From an uncultured Saprospiraceae bacterium (GTDB taxonomy: Bacteria > Bacteroidota > Bacteroidia > Chitinophagales > Saprospiraceae): DNA of 64,000 nucleotides. A model generated the notes under the pieces. It was not told the DNA's origin, did no database searches, and saw nothing but the letters and a program-made list of their open reading frames with translations. Where the stretch lies: the NCBI GenBank assembly GCA_937928045.1, contig CALFWO010000020.1, forward strand, positions 1 through 64,000, written 5' to 3'. Positions 18,902 through 27,291 of the stretch are shown piece by piece; the first letter of the stretch is position 1; each line of letters begins with the position of its first letter. The position numbers were made by a program, and so were the translations under genes.

Positions 18902-20269
18902 GTGAGTGAAAAGACCCAAGCTTCTTGGCTGCGCTCTGGCGTATACAGCCTTCTTGAAAAAGGAGCGGGCTTAGTCTTTGGTCTAGGGAGTCTCTTCCTT
19001 TTAACGCGAACTTTAGAAGATGTCAATTTTGGAATTTGGATTGCTTTTGGGATAGTCAGCTCTTTTTTAGAAGTAGGAAGAGCAGGATTACAGCAAAATG
19101 GATTTGTTAAGTACTTGAGCGTTGCTAAAGATTCTAAAGAAGAAGGAGAAATTGCCACTGCTTCATTTTTCAATGCGGTAATCATTACATTAATTTCGAT
19201 TTTATTGCTTTTCGTTTTTGCAGAAGCATTCGAGTATGTCTTCAAGAATAGTGAAGGACTTGCAAAGATTTTAAGAATCTACTGTATAACGACTTCAATT
19301 CTAATATTCTTTCAACAGTTCAATTTCACGCAACAAGCAAAGTTTAAATTTGAAGGTATATTCTGGAGTAATGTTACTTATAAAGGAAGTTTCTTCTTTT
19401 TTGTGCTATACTTTTTTGTAGTTAAGCAAGAACCACCTTTGGAGCAATTGGCTTGGTTTCAAGTATTTGCTGCTGTTGGAGCAGCTTTCGTTTCTTTCCT
19501 TTTCACTAAACCATTTATAAATTACTCCAAAAATTTGAGTAGAAAATGGGTGAAAATATTATTTGATTTTGGACGCTTTGGATTTGGTACGAACATGAGC
19601 ACTATGCTTCATAAAAGTTTGGATAAAATAATGTTGGGAGCACTAATTAGTGCAACTATGCTTCCGTTATATGAATGGGCAGTAAGGTTAACATTGTTAA
19701 TTGAAGTACCTACTTTTTCGATAGCTTCGGTAGTTTATCCAAAAAGTAGTCAGGCTATGGAAAGAGACGGTAAAGTTGGCTTAAAAAATCTCTATGAAAA
19801 ATCTGTAGGGGCAATTTTAGCGATCATTCTGCCATTCGTATTTATTGTTATCCTTTTAGCCCATCCTATAATTTTCATTCTTGCTACTGAAAAATATATT
19901 GGTGCTGTTCCTATCCTAAGAGTTACTATGCTATTTGGCTTATTCATTCCTTATGCTATAATGTTTGGAACCGTCATTGATAGTATGGGAAAACCTGAGC
20001 TAAATTTCAAATTCACTTTAGGTGGATTCATACTAAACATTTTTGCGAATTATATCTGTATAACAAATTTTGGAGTTATTGGAGCTGCATATGGAACACT
20101 ATTCTCATGGGCAGTATTAGTAATTTCAGGTCAGTTCGTTTTGTACAATCAGTTAGGAATTCAATGGTATAAACCATTTTCACATATTCTCCCATTTTAC
20201 AAAGATGCTATCCAAAAAGGAATATTATTTATCAACGATAGCATGCAGACTAAAGAAAAAAAAGCTTGA
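18902..20269 (+). CDS. Wzx-like oligosaccharide flippase
   Basis: A 455-residue polytopic membrane protein with about 12-14 hydrophobic helices and the MATE/MVF/Wzx pattern (ASWLRSGVYSLLEKGAGLVFGLGSLFLLTRTL at the start, split here from ASWL to LTRT). Such proteins flip lipid-linked oligosaccharide units across the inner membrane. It starts with GTG 9 bp after the Wzc-like gene and almost abuts the methyltransferase gene (1 bp gap), so it is in the middle of an operon. Substrate cannot be read from sequence. Confidence 0.9.
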   Translation: MSEKTQASWLRSGVYSLLEKGAGLVFGLGSLFLLTRTLEDVNFGIWIAFGIVSSFLEVGRAGLQQNGFVKYLSVAKDSKEEGEIATASFFNAVIITLISILLLFVFAEAFEYVFKNSEGLAKILRIYCITTSILIFFQQFNFTQQAKFKFEGIFWSNVTYKGSFFFFVLYFFVVKQEPPLEQLAWFQVFAAVGAAFVSFLFTKPFINYSKNLSRKWVKILFDFGRFGFGTNMSTMLHKSLDKIMLGALISATMLPLYEWAVRLTLLIEVPTFSIASVVYPKSSQAMERDGKVGLKNLYEKSVGAILAIILPFVFIVILLAHPIIFILATEKYIGAVPILRVTMLFGLFIPYAIMFGTVIDSMGKPELNFKFTLGGFILNIFANYICITNFGVIGAAYGTLFSWAVLVISGQFVLYNQLGIQWYKPFSHILPFYKDAIQKGILFINDSMQTKEKKA

Positions 20270-20270
20270 T

Positions 20271-21050
20271 ATGTTGACAACACAGCAACTCAATGCAGGT
20301 ATAGAATATGCTTCTGATAATTTCAAAAATGATCAGGCGCCACATCTACATGTAGATAAGAGAATTATAAAAAAACTATTAAATCTTGATGGAAAACAAG
20401 TTCTAGATTTTGGATGTGGCATGGGAGGAATGACCTTATGGTACGCTAATACCTGGAACTGTGAAGTATACGGATTGGATATCGATGCCAACCATATTGA
20501 AGTAGCAAAAGCTTTAAAGGATCGAAACAAAGAACAAAACGTACACTTTGAACAACGGAATATTCTGGAATCCCCGCTGGGTTCGGAACTCAAATTTGAC
20601 AACATATTTATGAATGACGTTGTCGAGCATATAAATCTACCAACACTCGCTCAGCTATTCCAAAAATTACATTCGGTACTTAAACCAGATGGTCAGATAT
20701 TTGTATCCTACCCTCCCTGGAAAAGTCCGCATGCTTCACATGTTTCCCATGTTGTAAAAATTCCTTGGTGCCAATTCTTACCGGACAAAATGGTTAAGAA
20801 AATGATTGCCAAAAATAATGTTCAAATCTTGGGAGATCTTGAGCCAGATCTGCTATCAGCTTATGAAAGCTTAAACAAACTAGAACACGGAGTTTTCAAA
20901 AAGCTTTTAAATGAAAATAATTGGACTATTGATTACCGCAAATCTTACTCGGCATTAAACAAGCTTCCTGGTCTTTCCAATATAAATTTTAGAATATTCC
21001 CTTTAAATTATTTAATCACTAAAGAATTTTTAATTCTTAAGAAGAAATAA
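20271..21050 (+). CDS. Class I SAM-dependent methyltransferase
   Basis: A 259-residue methyltransferase of the Methyltransf_11/25 type. The SAM-binding motif I VLDFGCGMGGMTLWYAN and the acidic motif II residue in YGLDIDANHIEVAK are clear. Motif IV (NIFMNDVVEHI) and post-motif LKPDGQIFVSYPPW follow. The ATG at 20271 is preferred because it directly follows the stop of the flippase gene, while the upstream alternative start at 20205 overlaps it with no conserved sequence. Inside a polysaccharide operon it probably O-methylates a sugar or caps the chain, but this is inference. Confidence 0.87.
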   Translation: MLTTQQLNAGIEYASDNFKNDQAPHLHVDKRIIKKLLNLDGKQVLDFGCGMGGMTLWYANTWNCEVYGLDIDANHIEVAKALKDRNKEQNVHFEQRNILESPLGSELKFDNIFMNDVVEHINLPTLAQLFQKLHSVLKPDGQIFVSYPPWKSPHASHVSHVVKIPWCQFLPDKMVKKMIAKNNVQILGDLEPDLLSAYESLNKLEHGVFKKLLNENNWTIDYRKSYSALNKLPGLSNINFRIFPLNYLITKEFLILKKK

Positions 21051-21062
21051 AACCGACCCAAA

Positions 21063-22271
21063 ATGGATGTAGTAATAATGACCTTATTTCGTTGGGATGC
21101 GACCTATGCTTCAATCACTCGAGCGCTGGCAAAAGAATTTGTGAAAAATCATCGCGTCTTTTATTTCAATCATCCTTTTACTTATAAGGATTTTAAAAAT
21201 AAAAAGCCAGAAGATTTTAAGCCCGGTCAATACGAAATATTGAAGAAGGGTGGATACTTTCACGAGACTAGAGAAGATGGTGTTATAGTAATTACTCCAC
21301 CAGTTATTTGGTCCATAAATTTTTTACCTAAAGGTAGAATATATGATATGGCCTGGAAAAGAAATAATGACTCCGCTCTAAAAGTCATGGACGAAATGGT
21401 CGCGCATTATAATATCAAAGATTTTCTTTTCTTAAACTGTTACAATCCATTTGTTCTACCAAATCTACCTGAAAGATTTGATACTAAGATTCAAGTTTAT
21501 CAAAGTATTGATGATATTGAAGAATCAGAATATATGGCAAAACATGGATTGCCTTTAGAAGAAAAGGCTTGTAAGGAAGCTGACCTTGTAACGGTCACTT
21601 CTACCGAGCTACACCGATTAAAATCTCCTTTTAATAAGAACACACATTGGCTTCCTAATGCTGCAGAAATAGCTAATTTCCAAAGAGCTCGAACTCAAAA
21701 ATTTGAACGTCCAGAAGCTATCAAACATATTACAAAACCAACAATCGGATTCATTGGCAATCTTGATGACCGTCGTATTGATTTTGAATTGATAAAAAAA
21801 GTAGCGGAACATCACCAAGACAAAGAAATTGTTCTGGTTGGCCCGGTGAATAGTCCAAAGTTGACTCAATTGGGAATTGATAAATTGAAGAACGTGACAT
21901 TAGGAGGATCACAACCCATTACCGAACTTCCTGCATGGTTGCAATATTTTGATTGTGCAATTATTCCGTTTGAGAAAAATAGATTGACAAGATCAATTTA
22001 CCCATTAAAAATAAATGAATATTTGGCTGCGGGACAAGCTGTAGTTGCCACACATTTTTCTAATGATATTGCCTCTTTCTCAGACATTATTTATTTGGCA
22101 GAAGATCATGATCAGTTCATCAAATTAATTGATCAATCCATTTCAGAAAACAGCCAAAGCCATATCGATGAAAGAGTGTCTGTCGCTTCGGAAAACACAT
22201 GGGGCGCTAGAGTTAATCAACTTTTCAAATTGATAGATCAAACATTGACCAAGGAGATCGTTAGTTCTTAG
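21063..22271 (+). CDS. GT4-type glycosyltransferase
   Basis: A 402-residue GT-B fold glycosyltransferase. The C-terminal half has the GT4 signature: IGFIGNLDDRRIDFELI, then YFDCAIIPFEKN and PLKINEYLAAGQAVVATHF, where the Glu of the NEYLA element is the usual nucleotide-sugar ligand. No membrane helix is seen, so it works at the cytoplasmic face, extending the lipid-linked repeat unit. It lies 12 bp behind the methyltransferase gene and 12 bp before the first polymerase/ligase gene. Donor sugar is unknown. Confidence 0.88.
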   Translation: MDVVIMTLFRWDATYASITRALAKEFVKNHRVFYFNHPFTYKDFKNKKPEDFKPGQYEILKKGGYFHETREDGVIVITPPVIWSINFLPKGRIYDMAWKRNNDSALKVMDEMVAHYNIKDFLFLNCYNPFVLPNLPERFDTKIQVYQSIDDIEESEYMAKHGLPLEEKACKEADLVTVTSTELHRLKSPFNKNTHWLPNAAEIANFQRARTQKFERPEAIKHITKPTIGFIGNLDDRRIDFELIKKVAEHHQDKEIVLVGPVNSPKLTQLGIDKLKNVTLGGSQPITELPAWLQYFDCAIIPFEKNRLTRSIYPLKINEYLAAGQAVVATHFSNDIASFSDIIYLAEDHDQFIKLIDQSISENSQSHIDERVSVASENTWGARVNQLFKLIDQTLTKEIVSS

Positions 22272-22283
22272 TACTAGCATCAA

Positions 22284-23828
22284 ATGACCGCGATAAAGAG
22301 AACATATAACACTGTGATCAATTGGGTAAATTCTCAATTGTTCTTGCAAAAATTGAATAATCCTTTGGGATTTATTCTTCTAACCATTGTATCTCTTATT
22401 CTTGCATATATCTTTAGCAACTTTCCATTCAAATATAGAATTTTATTAGCGGGAGGTATTGTCGGAATCCCAGTTGTAATTGGCGCTTTATTCCATCAAA
22501 GATTTGCTATTTATGTACTGTTGAGTATATCAGTTTTAGTAGAATTTTTTAGAAAATATGACATCCCTGCCGGAACAGCGTTGGATGGTCTACTTATGGT
22601 AGCACTCTTTGGTGTACTTGTGGCACAGATTAAAAATCCCAAAAAAGGATTTTCGAAAAGTCCGATAACTTGGGCCATTTGGATTTGGGTAGCCTACAAC
22701 CTGTTGCAAGTATTGAATCCTTGGGCAGGATCTAAACTAGCTTGGGTCTACACAGTAAGAAGTATGGGACTTCTAATTATGTTTTACTTCATAGGCTGCT
22801 ATGCTATTGACAATTTAAAGCAAGTAAGAAATCTGATCAAATTTATTATTGGATTAGCTTTCTTTTCTGCACTCTATGGATTAAAGCAAGAGTGGATTGG
22901 ATTCAGTGATAAAGAAATGCAATGGTTGTATGCCGATCCAGATCGTTTTCAAAGAATATTTCAATGGTCCCGATTAAGAATATTTTCGTTTTTCTCCGAT
23001 CCCACTACTTACGGAATTTACATGGGCTATGTAGGTACCATCTGTTTTGTCCTTTTGTCTGGTCCTTTTAGTTGGGGGAAAAAAATGTTGTTAGCAATTG
23101 CAGGAAGTGCCATGTTCTTGGCAATGGCCTATGCCGGATCTAGAACACCTTTTATTCTTGTTCCTTTTGGATTCATTGTATTTGTGCTATTAAATTTGAA
23201 AAAAAATGTACTCATTGTTATGGGTATTTTCTTCGTTTTAGGAGCTGCATTCATGTTGAAGTCAAGTTCAAATGCAGTAATATTTAGAATTCAATCTGCA
23301 TTTGATCCAACAAAAAGTGATGACACCATGAAAGTGCGATTGGACAACCAAGCAATGATCCAACCTTTTATTCATAAACATCCATTTGGTGCCGGACTAG
23401 GAAGTACGGGAATGTGGGGAAAGAGATTTACACCAGAATCCTTCTTAGCTGATTTTGCGCATGATTCAGGTTTTGTAAGAATTGCAGTAGAAATGGGTTG
23501 GGTGGGACTACTACTCTATGCCATGATGTTGATGATAATTTTAAGACAAACTGTTTACTATTATCTCCGAGTTAGAAACCCTGAAATCAAAACTTACTAT
23601 TTAATACTGGCCGTATTCTTTTTCATATTAACATTAGCAAGCTACCCTCAAGAAGCTATAACGCTTTTACCTAATAGTTTAATCTTCTACATTTTTATGG
23701 CGATGTCAGTTAGATTAAAAGATTTTGATGCTGACTGGCAAATAGAACAAGAGAAGAAAAATAATTCGGAAAAATTTATTGGAGAAGATGCTATCAAAAA
23801 TTTATCATCGATAACAAAATTAGGATGA
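22284..23828 (+). CDS. O-antigen ligase/polymerase family protein, copy 1
   Basis: A 514-residue membrane protein with about 11-12 helices and a large periplasmic loop of the Wzy_C type (conserved segment FQWSRLRIFSFFSDPT, then HPFGAGLGSTGMWGKRF and DFAHDSGFVRIAVEMGW). This family polymerises repeat units (Wzy) or ligates glycans (WaaL, PglL). It is strongly similar to the gene at 23954 across its whole length, so the two arose by tandem duplication. Its stop codon overlaps the start of a 41-codon gene (ATGA). Two adjacent copies may divide polymerase and ligase work, but sequence alone cannot say which is which. Confidence 0.88.
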   Translation: MTAIKRTYNTVINWVNSQLFLQKLNNPLGFILLTIVSLILAYIFSNFPFKYRILLAGGIVGIPVVIGALFHQRFAIYVLLSISVLVEFFRKYDIPAGTALDGLLMVALFGVLVAQIKNPKKGFSKSPITWAIWIWVAYNLLQVLNPWAGSKLAWVYTVRSMGLLIMFYFIGCYAIDNLKQVRNLIKFIIGLAFFSALYGLKQEWIGFSDKEMQWLYADPDRFQRIFQWSRLRIFSFFSDPTTYGIYMGYVGTICFVLLSGPFSWGKKMLLAIAGSAMFLAMAYAGSRTPFILVPFGFIVFVLLNLKKNVLIVMGIFFVLGAAFMLKSSSNAVIFRIQSAFDPTKSDDTMKVRLDNQAMIQPFIHKHPFGAGLGSTGMWGKRFTPESFLADFAHDSGFVRIAVEMGWVGLLLYAMMLMIILRQTVYYYLRVRNPEIKTYYLILAVFFFILTLASYPQEAITLLPNSLIFYIFMAMSVRLKDFDADWQIEQEKKNNSEKFIGEDAIKNLSSITKLG

Positions 23829-23950
23829 ATACTGACGAAAGATTTAAAAAAATAAAACTTACTCAAAAAGAGCAACTGATTGAGGTACTTGCAATGGGTA
23901 TGGCTGCGCTATTACTTATAGCTTCCGTGCTCAAAGTATTGTTTTTCTAA
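23825..23950 (+). CDS. 41-residue single-helix membrane microprotein
   Basis: A short frame starting at ATG 23825, overlapping the previous stop by ATGA, and ending at TAA 23950, 3 nt before the next gene. The product has a charged N-terminus (MNTDERFKKIKLTQKEQL) and one hydrophobic helix (about residues 21-41, MGMAALLLIASVLKVLFF). The ATGA coupling and the tight fit between two operon genes argue that it is translated. It resembles no family I recognise. A subunit or regulator of the neighbouring polymerase/ligase proteins is plausible. Confidence 0.68.
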   Translation: MNTDERFKKIKLTQKEQLIEVLAMGMAALLLIASVLKVLFF

Positions 23951-23953
23951 AAT

Positions 23954-25492
23954 ATGGAAATAGTAGCTAAAACATATCAATCAATTAGATATTGGCTGTC
24001 TGAACAGTTGATACTCCAAAAGCTTAACTCGCCATTAGGATTTGCGCTTTTGGCAGTTATTGGTATGTCTTTAGCATATCTCATAGCCACTACCTCTATA
24101 ACAGTTGGTATAGCATTATTAGTTCTAATAGTTGGAATACCAGTACTTGTATTAAGTATTACCAATTCAGTTTTTGGACTTGGACTCATATTGTTCATTG
24201 CGGTGTTTATGGGGCTACCCACGAAGTATGTTAATCTTCCCTTAGGTACTTCTTTAGATATGATGCTCTTCTTTTTGTTTTTTGGTCTTCTTATCAAACA
24301 AATAAAAGAGCGAGATTTTAGCTGGGCCAAAAGTCCGATTTCTGTATTCATTATAATTTGGGTTGTCTATAATCTATTTCAAGCATTGAATCCATGGGCT
24401 GAATCTAGATTGGCTTGGTTATTCACTGTTCGATCCATGGGAGGATTGATACTTTTATACTTTATAGCTTGCCATGCCTTTAAGACATTAGCGGATATTA
24501 AAATTATTCTGAAGTTTATCTTAACCTTAGCATTTATATCGGCGCTATATGGATTAAAACAAGAATTTTTTGGATTCACCAATCAAGAACTCGTTTGGCT
24601 TTATTCTGATCCGCATCGATTTGAATTAATTTTCCAATGGTCGAGATTAAGGATATTTTCCTTCTTTTCCGATCCTACCAACTATGGTATTTACATGGCT
24701 TATATAGGAACCTTTTGCATCATTATGGCACTCGGTCCTACTACAAAAAAGCAAAAATTCATCTTGCTAAGTGCCACCTTTTTGATGTTTGCGGCTATGA
24801 TTTATGCTGGATCAAGAACACCTTTTGTATTGATCCCGGTTGGACTGATTTTCTTTGTAATCCTTACTTTGAAGAAATCTCATATTATCGGAATTGTCGC
24901 AATGATGTTGCTGGGAACTTTGTTCGTAATGAAATCAACAAGTTCTGCAGTACTTTGGAGGGTTCAGTCTGCTTTTGATATGTCCAAAAGTGATGACACT
25001 ATAAATGTGCGACTTAAAAATCAAACTGAAATTCAACCTTTCATTCATAGACATCCATTCGGTGCAGGACTAGGAGCAACTGGAATGTGGGGTCAAAGAT
25101 TTACACCAGATTCCAAATTAGCCGATTTTGCACATGACTCTGGTTTTGTAAGAATCGCAGTAGAATTGGGTTGGATCGGATTGCTATTGTACGCGGCCAT
25201 GCTCTTTACAATCCTACGGACCTCTATATACTATTATTTGAGAGTCAAAGATCCGATGATTAAAACGATTTACTTGGGGCTTACTGTCATCGTTTTTCAA
25301 TTGTGTCTGGCTAGTTATCCGCAAGAAGCGATTGTGGTGCTTCCTACAAGTATCACCTTTTATATTATTGTAGCTATGATTGTACGGCTAAAAGAATTCG
25401 ATACCCCTACTGATGAAAATCCTTTTAAACCAAAACAATTACGGCAAAGCCCTGGGGATTTCACATCTTTTAACAAAAGAAATACTCTATAA
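23954..25492 (+). CDS. O-antigen ligase/polymerase family protein, copy 2
   Basis: A 512-residue paralogue of the gene at 22284. The two share the N-terminal pattern (ILQKLNSPLGFALL versus LQKLNNPLGFILL) and near-identical core blocks (FQWSRLRIFSFFSDP, HPFGAGLG-TGMWG-RFTP, LADFAHDSGFVRIAVE). It has about 11-12 membrane helices and the Wzy_C-type periplasmic loop. The helices near the N-terminus and the C-terminal tail differ most, which may mark different substrates. It is followed 46 bp later by the TolC-like gene. Confidence 0.88.
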   Translation: MEIVAKTYQSIRYWLSEQLILQKLNSPLGFALLAVIGMSLAYLIATTSITVGIALLVLIVGIPVLVLSITNSVFGLGLILFIAVFMGLPTKYVNLPLGTSLDMMLFFLFFGLLIKQIKERDFSWAKSPISVFIIIWVVYNLFQALNPWAESRLAWLFTVRSMGGLILLYFIACHAFKTLADIKIILKFILTLAFISALYGLKQEFFGFTNQELVWLYSDPHRFELIFQWSRLRIFSFFSDPTNYGIYMAYIGTFCIIMALGPTTKKQKFILLSATFLMFAAMIYAGSRTPFVLIPVGLIFFVILTLKKSHIIGIVAMMLLGTLFVMKSTSSAVLWRVQSAFDMSKSDDTINVRLKNQTEIQPFIHRHPFGAGLGATGMWGQRFTPDSKLADFAHDSGFVRIAVELGWIGLLLYAAMLFTILRTSIYYYLRVKDPMIKTIYLGLTVIVFQLCLASYPQEAIVVLPTSITFYIIVAMIVRLKEFDTPTDENPFKPKQLRQSPGDFTSFNKRNTL

Positions 25493-25538
25493 TTCCGGCA
25501 TAAAACTTGAACATAACAACCATTAAATTACACCTCGT

Positions 25539-26303
25539 ATGAGAGTTATTATTTTGAGATTTTTCCTTATTTTCTTAGCCTTCTTGCCCTTGGCAATTGA
25601 AGCGCAAGAGCTCGATTTGGATAAAATTGTAGCACCTGAAGATACTAGACCAAAAGAATTTGAAGAATATTTGGTCCAGTTGGCTTGGCAAAATTCACCA
25701 ATAAATCGAGGGCTTGAAGCTATTCGTGGCATCTATGATCTAGATAAGTCTTTAGCTAAAAAAGCTTGGATGAACGATTTAAGCGCCTCTTTCAATCTTA
25801 ACAATATCTCTATTAGTCAGTTGATCGATCCTAATCTAGAGATTCCTGTGTTCTTTCCTATCTACAATTTACAAGCTGGATTTAATCTTGGAACTTTATT
25901 AAGTACCAAGGATAGAGTTCGTGCTGCAGAAATTAGAAAAGAAATTGCTCAGTTTGATTTAGATCAAAAGAAATTATCTACACGAAGAGAAGTATTGGAA
26001 GCTTACAATGCCATTCTTGCAGCTGAAGAAATTGATGATATTAGAAAAACAGCTGCGAAAGATGCAAAGGCCAATTACATTTTAATCAGTGAAAAATTTA
26101 GACTAAGCGAAGTTGATTTTGATCAATTGAATCAAGCTTCTGGATCTTATTATGCAGCACAAGAATCTACCGCACTTGCCGAAGCTGATATTAAGACGTC
26201 GATAGTTCGACTAGAAGAACTTATTGGTACTTCGTATGAAGAAGCTTTGAAGTACAAAAAGAAATTGGAGAACAGAGAAAAAAGCAAAAGAGGTAGAAAA
26301 TAA
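25539..26303 (+). CDS. Half-length TolC-family outer-membrane protein
   Basis: A 254-residue protein with a signal peptide (MRVIILRFFLIFLAFLPLAIEAQ) and one OEP/TolC-type repeat: a short beta segment, then long amphipathic helices (REVLEAYNAILAAEEIDDIR and the typical LSEVDFDQLNQASGSYYAAQ pattern). Full TolC proteins carry two such repeats in about 430-490 residues, so this is a half-size form. It closes the plus-strand polysaccharide operon, where a Wza-type export pore would be expected and is absent. It may form the outer-membrane exit, possibly as a higher oligomer. A terminator follows. Confidence 0.75.
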   Translation: MRVIILRFFLIFLAFLPLAIEAQELDLDKIVAPEDTRPKEFEEYLVQLAWQNSPINRGLEAIRGIYDLDKSLAKKAWMNDLSASFNLNNISISQLIDPNLEIPVFFPIYNLQAGFNLGTLLSTKDRVRAAEIRKEIAQFDLDQKKLSTRREVLEAYNAILAAEEIDDIRKTAAKDAKANYILISEKFRLSEVDFDQLNQASGSYYAAQESTALAEADIKTSIVRLEELIGTSYEEALKYKKKLENREKSKRGRK

Positions 26304-26319
26304 AAAAGTGTTTTATAAA

Positions 26320-26352
26320 AAAAAGGCTTGGAAAGTTTTCCAAGCCTTTTTT
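26320..26352. terminator. Bidirectional terminator between convergent polysaccharide operons
   Basis: The arms AAAGGCTTGGAAA and TTTCCAAGCCTTT form a strong stem with a minimal loop, flanked by A-runs on the left and a T-run on the right. It can stop the plus-strand operon and the minus-strand operon that ends at 26396. Confidence 0.88.
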
Positions 26353-26395
26353 ATTCGATTTCTATAATGAGTATCTCTATTTCAGAACCAATATT

Positions 26396-27286
26396 TTAAT
26401 CTAAAAGTCCATCTCTTTTTAGGAGCTTCAAATATTCAATACTTCCGAGTTTGTTACAGTGTTGATAGTCTGTAAAATATTTAGGATCATTCAAAGCTGT
26501 ACTGTAATCATTCACCTTTTGGCCTACAATTTTTTCAACATTATCTTTCCAATTTTCAAAACCATTCGATCGATTAAAAAATGGTGGATAATAAGGGTTG
26601 ACTACCAATCGCACTTTAATGTCTTTTGATTTTGCATAATTCACCAATGACTTGATATTATTCATTAAATCTGCTGGATTCAATTCCTTTTCTGAAGAAA
26701 AAGTAAAGTCCAGAGGTTTTTCCACAGTTGCTTTATCAATCATAAACTGATTGATTTCCCGGTCATTCAACCAAGTTTCGTCTGAACCTTTGATGTATCG
26801 CATAGCCCTTTGCCAAATTTCAGAATTATATCTGAACAGATGAGTGAGCTTAGCGGCACCTGCTGCAGTTGGGTTTACTTCTTGAATTAAATCTTGTAAT
26901 CGCTGTGAAACTGGGGCGTAGGCAGACATCCCTGCAATTAAAGCAGCATTGTTTCGATCTGCACAAGTAATATCAACTAGCAATATTTCAGGCTTCTCAT
27001 ATTTATCTAAATAATCTTTAACTAAAGCCGATCCCATCTGAATTGGCATCCCATTGTAGGAAAAATTAAAGGATTTTTTATTTGTAAGTTTTTCAACTTC
27101 TGGTTGGTAAAACATCAACCCTCTTGAATTTCCCAAAAGCAAAATTTCAGCATCTGCATTTTGGTAATACATTCGGGAATAGCGAAAATTTGAACTTTTT
27201 GTCATTTGCTCTAGCACCCAACCTCCTGCCCTATCTCCAATAAATAAGAGAACAATTAAAGCCGGTATCCACAATATTTTTTTCAC
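26396..27286 (-). CDS. SGNH-like membrane-anchored protein, MBOAT partner
   Basis: A 296-residue protein with one N-terminal membrane anchor (IPALIVLLFIGDRAGGWVL). It has an SGNH/DltD-AlgX-like pattern: block I EILLLGNSRGLMF with the Ser in GNSR, and a C-terminal DYQHCNKLGS giving a possible catalytic Asp/His pair. Proteins of this type complete O-acetylation of extracellular glycans with an MBOAT acyltransferase, and such a gene lies just 5 bp upstream. Catalytic activity is inferred from family and context. It is the last gene of a five-gene minus-strand operon. Confidence 0.72.
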   Translation of the reverse strand: MKKILWIPALIVLLFIGDRAGGWVLEQMTKSSNFRYSRMYYQNADAEILLLGNSRGLMFYQPEVEKLTNKKSFNFSYNGMPIQMGSALVKDYLDKYEKPEILLVDITCADRNNAALIAGMSAYAPVSQRLQDLIQEVNPTAAGAAKLTHLFRYNSEIWQRAMRYIKGSDETWLNDREINQFMIDKATVEKPLDFTFSSEKELNPADLMNNIKSLVNYAKSKDIKVRLVVNPYYPPFFNRSNGFENWKDNVEKIVGQKVNDYSTALNDPKYFTDYQHCNKLGSIEYLKLLKRDGLLD

Positions 27287-27291
27287 GCTTC

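Noticed and set aside
24637-24978. A 113-codon frame inside the second polymerase/ligase gene
   Set aside because: It lies in another frame of a well-supported membrane protein and its product has no sensible domain.
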